From an uncultured Rhizobium sp. (GTDB lineage Bacteria > Pseudomonadota > Alphaproteobacteria > Rhizobiales > Rhizobiaceae), in contig CAMFHE010000053.1 in the NCBI GenBank assembly GCA_945952045.1, positions 1 through 32,619 of the forward strand: a stretch of 32,619 bases of DNA. The letters run 5' to 3'. The notes beneath the pieces are model-generated. The model made no database searches. It worked only from the letters and a program-made list of their open reading frames with translations, and was not told the DNA's origin. Numbering within the stretch: position 1 is the first letter of the stretch; the number at the start of each line of letters is the position of its first letter. Shown here one piece after another: positions 24,348-30,376 of the stretch. The position numbers and the translations under genes were made by a program.

Positions 24348-24806
24348 TTGAATTTGGTTATTTGGTTGATCCTGGTGATCGCCGTCGTCTTTCTGGCATT
24401 CTGGGCAACCCGGCTTGCCGCGCATCAGGAAAAAGACGGGCTACACGATATGGGCGTGGCGCTGATGGAGTTCGGCCGCGCCTTTCCCACGGAAGCAATC
24501 CGCGATTTGCATTCGACGGCCGACGGCAATGTGGTTTTCGTGCGCCTGCATGACAACAAGGCAGGCTTCATGCGCAGCATGCGTGGCCACTACTCCTGCC
24601 ATCTGATCGAGCCGGGAATGGTGCGCGTCAACCCAATGTCTAACGGCCGGGGTCTGGAAATCGTTTTCAGCGACCTACCTGCGCATAGCGGCAAGTTCGA
24701 ATTCAAATCGGTCAGCGATGCCGCCGAAGTATCGCTTTGGCTGCTTGGCAGTCTGGCGATGGTGGCGCCGCCGCGCGCCGTCGGCGACGCGCAGCAGACG
24801 TCCTGA
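24348..24806 (+). CDS. Conserved-type small membrane-anchored protein, function unknown (TTG start)
   Basis: I do not recognise the family. The 152-residue product has one N-terminal transmembrane helix (about 3-20, VIWLILVIAVVFLAFW). A soluble domain follows with GVALMEFGRAFPTEAIRDLHSTADGN and several aromatic/beta-like stretches (VVFVRLHDNKAGFMRSM). The start is TTG 24348, supported by GGAG 7 nt upstream; no in-frame ATG precedes the helix. It lies 105 bp after the NDUFAF6-like gene on the same strand. It ends only 4 bp from the convergent trmFO stop. It may belong to the upstream gene cluster, but nothing in the sequence shows its role. Confidence 0.75.
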   Translation: MNLVIWLILVIAVVFLAFWATRLAAHQEKDGLHDMGVALMEFGRAFPTEAIRDLHSTADGNVVFVRLHDNKAGFMRSMRGHYSCHLIEPGMVRVNPMSNGRGLEIVFSDLPAHSGKFEFKSVSDAAEVSLWLLGSLAMVAPPRAVGDAQQTS

Positions 24807-24810
24807 TCGA

Positions 24811-26226
24811 CTACTGCGACTGCGCCAGCCACTCGGCGCAGTCTTTCAGGGCGCGTGCCGAGATCAACTGCTTCTTTACCAGCGCCTTGTCCTTGCCGCG
24901 AAAACGTTTGACGCCTTCGGGCCTGACGATGGAGCCCGGCGCCAATTCCGGAAACAGACCGAAATTGATGTTCATCGGCTGGAACGATCGTTTGCCCGGT
25001 TCCTCGTCATGAACGATATGGCCACCGGTAATATGGCCGAGCAACGCGCCGAGCGCCGTTGTCGCAGGCGGTGAAGCAAGCGTCTGTCCTTTGCGTTCGG
25101 CGGCGGCAAAGCGACCGGCGAGCAGGCCGACGGCGGCACTTTCCACATAGCCTTCGCAGCCGGTGATCTGTCCGGCGAACCGCAGGCCGGGGCGGGATTT
25201 CAGCGTCAACGAACGGTCGAGCAAGGTTGGCGAATTGATGTAGGTGTTGCGATGCAACCCGCCGAGGCGGGCGAATTCGGCATTTTCCAGCCCGGGAATC
25301 ATGCGGAAGATCTCCGCCTGCGTTCCGTATTTCAGCTTCGTCTGGAAGCCGACCATGTTGTAGAGCGTCCCCAGCGCATTGTCCTGGCGAAGCTGGACGA
25401 TAGCGTAGGGTTTGACGGTCGGATTATGGGCATTGGTCAGGCCCATCGGTTTCATCGGCCCGTGGCGCAGGGTCTCGCGGCCTCGCTCGGCCATGACCTC
25501 GATCGGCAGGCAGCCATCGAAGTAGGGCGTGCCTTCCCATTCCTTGAAGCCGACCGTATCGCCGGCGACCAGCGCATCGATGAAGGCAAAGTACTGATCC
25601 TGCGTCATCGGGCAGTTGATATAGTCCTTGCCTGTGCCGCCAGGACCGACCTTGTCGTAGCGCGACTGATACCAGCAGATATCCATATTGATGGTATCGC
25701 GATGGACGATGGGGGCGATGGCATCGAAGAAGGCAAGCGCATCCGTGCCGGTCTCAGCCTGGATGGCGGCGGCCAACGCCGGCGAGGTCAGCGGGCCGGT
25801 GGCAAGGATCGCCAGATCCCAATCCGCGGGCGGCAGGCCCTTAATTTCCTCACGCTGGACGGTGATCAGCGGATGGGCTTCGATGGCGGCGGTCACCGCT
25901 TCGGCAAAGCCATCGCGATCAACGGCGAGCGCGCTGCCGGCTGGAACCTGATGCTTGTCGGCGCAGGCCATGATCAGCGAATTGGCCAGCCGCATTTCCG
26001 CATGGATGACGCCAACGGCATTGGCGGTTGCGTCGTCTGAGCGGAAGGAGTTCGAGCAGACGAGTTCTGCCAGCGAATCCGTCTTGTGGGCATCCGTGCC
26101 GCGCGTGCCGCGCATTTCATGCAGAATGACCGGAACACCGGTCTGCGCGATCTGCCATGCGGCTTCAGAGCCGGCAAGCCCACCGCCGACGACATGGATG
26201 GGGGAAAGGGGAGTTGTCTGTGTCAT
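24811..26226 (-). CDS. trmFO: Methylenetetrahydrofolate--tRNA-(uracil-5-)-methyltransferase TrmFO
   Basis: Folate- and FAD-dependent enzyme that makes 5-methyluridine at position 54 of the tRNA T-loop. It replaces SAM-dependent TrmA in most Gram-positives and alphaproteobacteria. The 471-residue protein starts with the FAD-binding motif VVGGGLAGSEAAWQIAQ (about 12-28). It contains the TDAHKTDSLAELVCSNSFRSDD block with the conserved Cys, and the family-specific LRFAGQITGCEGYVESAAVGL region near residue 350. Length and motifs are normal. It is convergent with the upstream small membrane-protein gene with 4 bp between stops. It is divergent from a 66-aa small gene. Confidence 0.95.
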   Translation of the reverse strand: MTQTTPLSPIHVVGGGLAGSEAAWQIAQTGVPVILHEMRGTRGTDAHKTDSLAELVCSNSFRSDDATANAVGVIHAEMRLANSLIMACADKHQVPAGSALAVDRDGFAEAVTAAIEAHPLITVQREEIKGLPPADWDLAILATGPLTSPALAAAIQAETGTDALAFFDAIAPIVHRDTINMDICWYQSRYDKVGPGGTGKDYINCPMTQDQYFAFIDALVAGDTVGFKEWEGTPYFDGCLPIEVMAERGRETLRHGPMKPMGLTNAHNPTVKPYAIVQLRQDNALGTLYNMVGFQTKLKYGTQAEIFRMIPGLENAEFARLGGLHRNTYINSPTLLDRSLTLKSRPGLRFAGQITGCEGYVESAAVGLLAGRFAAAERKGQTLASPPATTALGALLGHITGGHIVHDEEPGKRSFQPMNINFGLFPELAPGSIVRPEGVKRFRGKDKALVKKQLISARALKDCAEWLAQSQ

Positions 26227-26389
26227 GGCCGCTGCTTATCACGACGGCGTCGCGGTTCCAACGGTGTGGCGCAGGATTGCCCGAGGCTTCCTTGTGCGTG
26301 TGCGCCGAAACGCGCACGGCTCGCGCCACAGCGTTGCGCAAGCTTCGTGCCGTAAAAACGTCACACTTCAAACATCAACGGATTGGCCG

Positions 26390-26590
26390 ATGACCACGAC
26401 GATCGACGCGACGACCCTCGAAGGCAATCTCGAAGACATGGTCTATATGCGCGACTCGGACGGCCCGGCCTGCGATGCGATGAAGGCGCTCACCGTTGCC
26501 TTGCGGTTCGGCGAGGACCGTGAGATCGAAGCCCTGTTGACCCTGTCGCGTCATCAGCAAAGCGCGATGCGGCAACTTGCTGCTCACTGA
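26390..26590 (+). CDS. Small acidic hypothetical protein (66 aa)
   Basis: No recognised family. The open frame is long, running back past 26000 opposite trmFO. The plausible start is ATG 26390, giving MTTTIDATTLEGNLEDMVYM.... The product is acidic in the first half (ESD-rich), with a helix-prone second half (ALTVALRFGEDREIEALLTL) and a basic C-terminus. Support comes from amino-acid composition, its position after the divergent trmFO promoter region, and the strong terminator 32 bp after its stop. The ribosome-binding site is weak, so expression is uncertain. Confidence 0.6.
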   Translation: MTTTIDATTLEGNLEDMVYMRDSDGPACDAMKALTVALRFGEDREIEALLTLSRHQQSAMRQLAAH

Positions 26591-26622
26591 CGCGATGTAG
26601 CTCTCACATAACCGAAAAAATG

Positions 26623-26647
26623 AAAAAGCGCCGTGAGGCGCTTTTTT
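26623..26647. terminator. Bidirectional terminator between two small convergent genes
   Basis: AAAAAGCGCC (26623-26632) / GGCGCTTTTT (26637-26646) form a 10-bp stem with a GTGA tetraloop and a six-T tail. It ends the 66-aa gene on the plus strand and the 65-aa Pro-rich gene on the minus strand, whose stop lies 3 bp away. Confidence 0.93.
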
Positions 26648-26649
26648 CG

Positions 26650-26847
26650 TCATGCCATGCCCGCAGGATCGCCAATCGGCAACAATGCGGGTTTGAGCGG
26701 CGGATCGTTCGGGTTTTTCGTGTCGCCTGGATTGATGATTGGCGGCTCCGGCGGATTTTCCGTCGAACGGTCCGGAAAGGGGCCGTCACGGGTCGGGCCA
26801 CGCGGCTGTTCGTCGATCGGATCGGGAATCGGAAAACGATTGGGCAT
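26650..26847 (-). CDS. Proline-rich small protein (65 aa), function unknown
   Basis: Unrecognised. ATG 26847 is preceded by AAGGAG with 7-nt spacing, a near-ideal ribosome-binding site, which argues strongly for translation. The 65-residue product has 19 prolines (29%) and many Asp/Asn/Gly residues. It has no Cys, Trp, Tyr or His and no hydrophobic helix. Recurrent PxPxP-like and N-P-P or D-P-P steps (MPNRFPIPDPIDEQP, ENPPEPPIINPGD, NDPPLKPALLP) predict an extended, disordered polypeptide. Flanking terminators at 26623-26647 and 26936-26961 make it a single-gene unit next to the DUF1127 pair. The longer frame starting at 26967 crosses a terminator and is rejected. Confidence 0.72.
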   Translation of the reverse strand: MPNRFPIPDPIDEQPRGPTRDGPFPDRSTENPPEPPIINPGDTKNPNDPPLKPALLPIGDPAGMA

Positions 26848-26935
26848 CGGATATCTCCTTGTCTGAAGAGGCAACGTGCCGGGACAGAGATGGTTCCGAA
26901 AATTGACATGCGCGTAAAATGAGGCACAAAACGCG

Positions 26936-26961
26936 AAAACGGCGCCGAGAGGCGCCGTTTT
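26936..26961 (-). terminator. Terminator after the first DUF1127 gene
   Basis: An 11-bp perfect stem, AAAACGGCGCC (26936-26946) / GGCGCCGTTTT (26951-26961), with loop GAGA. It is symmetric; on the minus strand it lies 24 bp after the 47-aa gene stop and has a T-run. Confidence 0.92.
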
Positions 26962-26984
26962 GGTCAATCCTTCAACGCTTGGAA

Positions 26985-27128
26985 TTAGCGGAAGGAGCGC
27001 GAAGCGATGTTACGGATATCGAAGCGGGTAATGCCGATATCGCTGAGAGCAGAGTTCGACAGATTGCCCAGTTCGTTGAGCGTACGGCGATAGCTGATCC
27101 AGTTCTTGGCGATGCGAAGCGGGTTCAT
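26985..27128 (-). CDS. DUF1127 miniprotein, copy 1 (47 aa)
   Basis: 47-residue Arg-rich protein, MNPLRIAKNWISYRRTLNEL followed by GNLSNSALSDIGITRFDIRN and IASRSFR. This is the DUF1127 (YjiS-like) signature W-x-x-Y-R-x-T-x-x-E-L-x-x-L-S-x-x-x-L-x-D-I-G-I-x-R-x-D-I. DUF1127 proteins are common in alphaproteobacteria; where studied they influence RNA turnover, carbon/nutrient metabolism and stress. CcaF1 of Rhodobacter is reported to bind RNA. AAGGAAA precedes the ATG. A promoter with an ATGCAT box lies 80-140 bp upstream and a strong terminator follows. It is paralogous to the 48-aa gene 309 bp upstream on the same strand. Confidence 0.9.
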   Translation of the reverse strand: MNPLRIAKNWISYRRTLNELGNLSNSALSDIGITRFDIRNIASRSFR

Positions 27129-27205
27129 GGTGTTTTCCTTGGGTGTAAACTTTGAATTTTCAGGCTGTCCGGCGGTTCGTTTCGTCCACCTCAGCGATTG
27201 GTCAC

Positions 27206-27271
27206 TTTATACACCTGTAAAACAAAGAACTGCAGTGCAAAAAACGAGCGACTGCTATGCATTTGTGCAGT
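27206..27271 (-). promoter_or_regulatory. Promoter and operator of DUF1127 copy 1
   Basis: Reading the minus strand: an ATGCAT palindrome (27262-27257) sits inside the inverted repeat ACTGC-N11-GCAGT (27271-27251), with the T-N11-A form of a LysR-type regulator site. A TATAAA -10 hexamer (27211-27206) starts exactly 51 bp after the ATGCAT start. The -35 region is poor, which suggests activator dependence. The inferred transcript start is near 27199, leaving a leader of about 70 nt. Confidence 0.65.
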
Positions 27272-27360
27272 GCGATGATGAAAAACGCGGCTTCGCCCGG
27301 GTTTTAGGCATCACGGTTTCGCCGTAGTCCTTAAGCAGCAATTAAGTATTGTGCGCAAAC

Positions 27361-27390
27361 AAAAACGCCCCCGGATGATGATCCGGGGGC
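27361..27390 (-). terminator. Terminator after the second DUF1127 gene
   Basis: GCCCCCGGAT (27367-27376) / ATCCGGGGGC (27381-27390) form a 10-bp stem with a 4-nt loop. On the minus strand GTTTTT follows. It lies about 46 bp after the stop of the 48-aa gene. Confidence 0.92.
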
Positions 27391-27436
27391 ATTTTTGAAG
27401 ATTTATCCGCGTCTGTTCGACGCCGTGTCAATGAAA

Positions 27437-27583
27437 TCAGAAGCCGGTTGCCTGACGTGCAACGCGACGAATATCGACGCGATTGATACCGAGGTCACCC
27501 AGCTCGCGGTTGCTCATGCGATTGAGTTCATTGATGGTCTGACGATACTTGCGCCAGTTGTTCAGGGTGCGTGCGATGTTCAT
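27437..27583 (-). CDS. DUF1127 miniprotein, copy 2 (48 aa)
   Basis: 48-residue Arg-rich protein, MNIARTLNNWRKYRQTINEL followed by NRMSNRELGDLGINRVDIRR and VARQATGF. It carries the full DUF1127 signature and is clearly paralogous to copy 1, with the W-x-x-Y-R-x-T-x-N-E-L and L-G-I-N/T-R-x-D-I-R spacing identical. Two in-frame ATGs occur. The inner one (27583) has AAAGGG 8 nt upstream and matches the start of copy 1, so it is preferred over 27589, where the SD would be only 2 nt away. A promoter with the ATGCAT box lies 65-130 bp upstream. Further upstream on the same strand is the anti-SD hairpin RNA. Confidence 0.9.
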   Translation of the reverse strand: MNIARTLNNWRKYRQTINELNRMSNRELGDLGINRVDIRRVARQATGF

Positions 27584-27647
27584 GGTCATATCCCTTTCCG
27601 GTTCATTGCCAGCTGCCTTCTGGCGCTGACTTCAATCTGATGACTGG

Positions 27648-27712
27648 AATATATGCTGCATTGCGAAAAACTGATAGCGCCAATTGGGCATGCCACCCAT
27701 GCATTCCTTGCA
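27648..27712 (-). promoter_or_regulatory. Promoter and operator of DUF1127 copy 2
   Basis: Minus strand: TGCA (27712-27709), ATGCATG (27704-27698), GCATGCCCA (27693-27685) and TATATT (27653-27648). The ATGCAT start is 51 bp upstream of the -10 start. All of these blocks occur with identical spacing in the promoter at 28110-28174. The inferred transcript start is near 27641, giving a leader of about 58 nt. The weak -35 region and the palindromic boxes centred around -50 to -65 suggest a LysR-type activator. Confidence 0.7.
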
Positions 27713-27872
27713 GGATAGCGACAGAAAAACGCCTTAAGAGTGAATAAAAATTAATCAATTTGAATAGCGACTGATCTGCCGCCAGATCGGCAAACGGCGG
27801 AATTCTGCGACGTCTCGCATTCGCAGCATGAGGTCCGAAGCAAATATTGGGAGCGGTTTCCTGAAATGAATA

Positions 27873-28103
27873 ACGCCCACCGGGGGAGGAGGATCCGGTG
27901 GGCGTCATTGTCAGTAGCCAACAACCTGGGAGGAGGAGGGGTCGCTGGCCTGATCGGAGCGCACTGGGAGGAGGAGTGCGCGCCCCGAATATCGTGGGTG
28001 AAGTTCGTCACCCGATTGTCTTCGTCTAAAACAACCTCTCATGGTTGCCTTAATATTCCGTTAAAAGGCACCGGGGAGGGTGGCTCAACCCGCTGTCCTT
28101 CTT
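27873..28103 (-). ncRNA. Structured RNA with three anti-Shine-Dalgarno hairpins (cuckoo/CcsR-like sRNA)
   Basis: Minus-strand RNA, about 230 nt from the inferred start near 28103. Three successive hairpins carry CCUCCUCCC in their loops. H1 (27981-27959): stem GCGCACU/AGUGCGC, loop exactly CCUCCUCCC. H2 (27949-27917): stem GCCAGCGACC/GGUUGUUGGC, loop CCUCCUCCUCCCA. H3 (27905-27873): stem ACGCCCACCGG/CCGGUGGGCGU, loop AUCCUCCUCCC, then UUAUUCAUUU, possibly the terminator. H2 needs two G-U pairs that form only in minus-strand RNA, which fixes the strand. Upstream are smaller hairpins at 28013-27996 and 28047-28032, and a possible one near 28083-28069 with loop CUCCCC. Loops of this kind define the cuckoo/CcsR sRNAs of alphaproteobacteria, often found beside DUF1127 genes. 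The exact ends, and whether it is processed into several RNAs, are unknown. Confidence 0.8.
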
Positions 28104-28109
28104 GATCTC

Positions 28110-28174
28110 AATATAGCGTCTCTTCCAAAAATTGTGCAATGCAATATGGGCATGCAAGTCATGCATCTTCTGCA
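28110..28174 (-). promoter_or_regulatory. Promoter and operator of the anti-SD hairpin RNA
   Basis: Minus strand: TGCA (28174-28171), ATGCATG (28166-28160), GCATGCCCA (28155-28147) and TATATT (28115-28110), with the same spacing as the promoter of DUF1127 copy 2. CATGCA-N5-TGCATG forms an inverted repeat here. The surrounding bases differ between the two copies, so the shared blocks look selected rather than a recent duplication. It lies about 120 bp from the divergent DUF2157 gene start. Confidence 0.7.
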
Positions 28175-28296
28175 TGGGCAAGCTGACCAAGGCAACGATT
28201 TCCAGTGCGGGCCGGGCGTCTCGATTTTCTTTCCAGGTGTGTCGTTCTAAGCTGGCGATGAATGGCCGGCATTGCTGGCCCGACAAGGGGGTGTCG

Positions 28297-29400
28297 ATGT
28301 ATCGTGGCAGGCTGGAGCGGGATCTGGCGATCTGGGTGGGCAAAGGGCTGATCGCAAAACCGCAGGCGGATGCGCTGCTTGCGGAATATGATGGGCGCGA
28401 ATCGAGCTTCAGCGTCGGGCGTGTGCTGATGATGATCGCGGCCTTGCTGATGGCGGCGGCCTTGCTGCTGCTGGTCGCGTCGAACTGGGAAGCGATTCCG
28501 CGGCTGGTTCGCGTGGTCCTGCTGCTGGCGGCGATCTGGCTCTTTCATGGCGGCGCTGCCTGGCTGCTTGCCAACGGCCGGCGCGCCTTGGCGCAAGGCG
28601 CGCTCGTCCTCGGCACGGCAAGCTTTGGCGCATCGTTATCGCTGATCGGCCAGATGTATCATCTCTCCGGCGATCTCGCCGATATGCTCGTCGTGTGGTT
28701 TGGCTTTACGCTGCTCACTGCGCTTGCTTTCCGCTCGGCGGCAACGGCCTTTCTCTGCGGTTTCCTGGCTTGGGCCTATTTCTGCAATCTGGCATTGGAT
28801 ACGCCCTTTGAATGGTCGTCGATTCAAGGCGCCGTCATTCCGGTGATGGCTGCGGTGCTGATTGGGCTCGTGTACTATACGGGGGCTGCCAGGCTGCGGC
28901 ATCTGGCCTACCTGCTTTTTCTGGGCTGGATCGTTTGGGGCCTCGCAGAGACGGAACATCCGCGCGCGGCAATGGCTCTGGCCGCACTCGGCGCCGTCGG
29001 CTTTGTGCTGTGCACGCTTCCGGCTTCTCCGGCCTTTGCTATGGCGAAGCGCGCGGGTGCCGCGCCGGCATTTTATGCCTTCATAGCCTTTCTGGTCGGC
29101 ATTGGCGTGCTGCATACCGAATTCAACGATGCGGGCGGGCGGCTGGTAATCGGCATTACAACGATGGTGGCAAGCGTCGGGGCGATTGCGCTGGCGGGGC
29201 GGGACAATGGCGCGGTGCGTTATCTCGCCTATTTCGTCTTTGCCCTGGAAATTCTTTATCTGGCTGGCGAGACGGTCGGCTCGATCTTGGGCACCTCGGG
29301 GCTATTCCTCGTTTCTGGACTCGTCGTTGCGCTGGCTGCCTGGGTCGTGGTCACGCTTGAGAAACGGATGTCACGTCTTGCGTCGGGAGCATCGAAATGA
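28297..29400 (+). CDS. DUF2157 polytopic membrane protein
   Basis: 367-residue inner-membrane protein of the DUF2157 family, function unknown. The N-terminal cytoplasmic segment MYRGRLERDLAIWVGKGLI...ALLAEYDGR is the conserved DUF2157 start. About ten hydrophobic helices follow, from about residue 45 (VLMMIAALLMAAALLLLVAS) to near the C-terminus, which ends in a short basic tail. AGGGGG lies 6 nt before ATG 28297. The open frame runs 165 bp upstream, but that part has no family similarity and overlaps the divergent promoter. The stop overlaps the next gene (ATGA, 29397-29400). Confidence 0.85.
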   Translation: MYRGRLERDLAIWVGKGLIAKPQADALLAEYDGRESSFSVGRVLMMIAALLMAAALLLLVASNWEAIPRLVRVVLLLAAIWLFHGGAAWLLANGRRALAQGALVLGTASFGASLSLIGQMYHLSGDLADMLVVWFGFTLLTALAFRSAATAFLCGFLAWAYFCNLALDTPFEWSSIQGAVIPVMAAVLIGLVYYTGAARLRHLAYLLFLGWIVWGLAETEHPRAAMALAALGAVGFVLCTLPASPAFAMAKRAGAAPAFYAFIAFLVGIGVLHTEFNDAGGRLVIGITTMVASVGAIALAGRDNGAVRYLAYFVFALEILYLAGETVGSILGTSGLFLVSGLVVALAAWVVVTLEKRMSRLASGASK

Positions 29401-29966
29401 AGCCATCCCTGCGTTTCGCGCTTGCCGCACTTCTGGTCTGCATCGCACAGACGGCGGCGCTCGCCTATATGGTCCTCGGTCGCGCCGCCATCCTCAGAAA
29501 CGGCGAAACGGTGATGTTGCGCACTGCGCCGGTCGATCCGCGCGACCTGTTGCGCGGCGACTATGTGATTCTCAGCTATGATGTCTCAACGGTGCCGGCG
29601 TCGGCGATATCAGGCACATGGCCGGCCGAGAAGGGACGTCAAAGCCTTTGGGTTCGTCTCGTGAAGGGCGCAGATGGCGTTTCGACTGTCGGCGAGGCGG
29701 CTTTCCAGCCCTTGGCTCCTGTCGCTGGCAGCGTGGTGGTGAAAAGCCAGCCCTTCGACTACTGGCCTTCCGATCCCAAGGCCGATCAGCGCGTGACCTA
29801 TGGAATCGAACGCTATTACGTTCCCGAAGGCGAGGGACGGGCACTGGAGGCGGCGCGCGATGCCGAGACGCTGACGGTTGCCGTCAGTATCGGCGGCGAC
29901 GGCACCGCGCAATTGCGCGCGCTTTACCGTAACGGGACGATGGTCTACGAGGAGCCGATCTTCTGA
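29397..29966 (+). CDS. GDYXXLXY-motif membrane protein
   Basis: 189-residue protein with one N-terminal hydrophobic helix (about 7-27). The family-defining motif GDYVILSY is at residues 54-61, just after the conserved VDPRDLLRGDY segment. The rest is predicted extracytoplasmic and beta-rich, with a second conserved region RVTYGIERYYVPEGEGR. These proteins are commonly encoded directly after DUF2157 membrane proteins, as here with a 4-nt overlap, so the two probably form one complex. The biochemical function is unknown. Confidence 0.87.
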   Translation: MKPSLRFALAALLVCIAQTAALAYMVLGRAAILRNGETVMLRTAPVDPRDLLRGDYVILSYDVSTVPASAISGTWPAEKGRQSLWVRLVKGADGVSTVGEAAFQPLAPVAGSVVVKSQPFDYWPSDPKADQRVTYGIERYYVPEGEGRALEAARDAETLTVAVSIGGDGTAQLRALYRNGTMVYEEPIF

Positions 29967-30103
29967 GCCTGCAGGCTTTGCCGCTGCGGTCAGATGCCTG
30001 TCATCGGGCGTTCATTTTTCCTTTGCTCCGGGGAAAACGGGTGTTATAGAGACGCCGCGCTCCGGACGGCCTTATACGCCAGCTTTTCGAGGTGGGCAGA
30101 GGC

Positions 30104-30188
<85 letters not shown>

Positions 30189-30376
30189 AATATGCCGTAG
30201 CGGCGAAGAGAGAGGCAGTCGGCTGGTTCGGAGGTGGACCGGCCGCGCCGTTTTGTTCGTCGGAATGCCAGTGGATTGCTTAAGGTGCCGCGCCCGGGAA
30301 GGATGAATTCCGGCGCCGTGCTCATTGAAACCAACGGCTGTCTGAGCACGGCCGCCCCGAAATAAAAGGTAAGAAG

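Noticed and set aside
27867..27981. Plus-strand reading of the hairpin array, exposing GGGAGGAGG loops
   Set aside because: In plus-strand RNA the second stem would have two A-C mismatches, whereas the minus strand gives G-U pairs, and the matching promoter points into the array on the minus strand.
27911..28042. 43-codon minus-strand frame (ATG at 28042, with AAGG upstream) inside the hairpin RNA
   Set aside because: Its ATG sits in the loop of a CAACC/GGTTG hairpin and the frame runs through two anti-SD stem-loops. The sequence is better explained by RNA structure; the peptide (MRGCFRRRQSG...) matches no family. It remains possible as a leader peptide.
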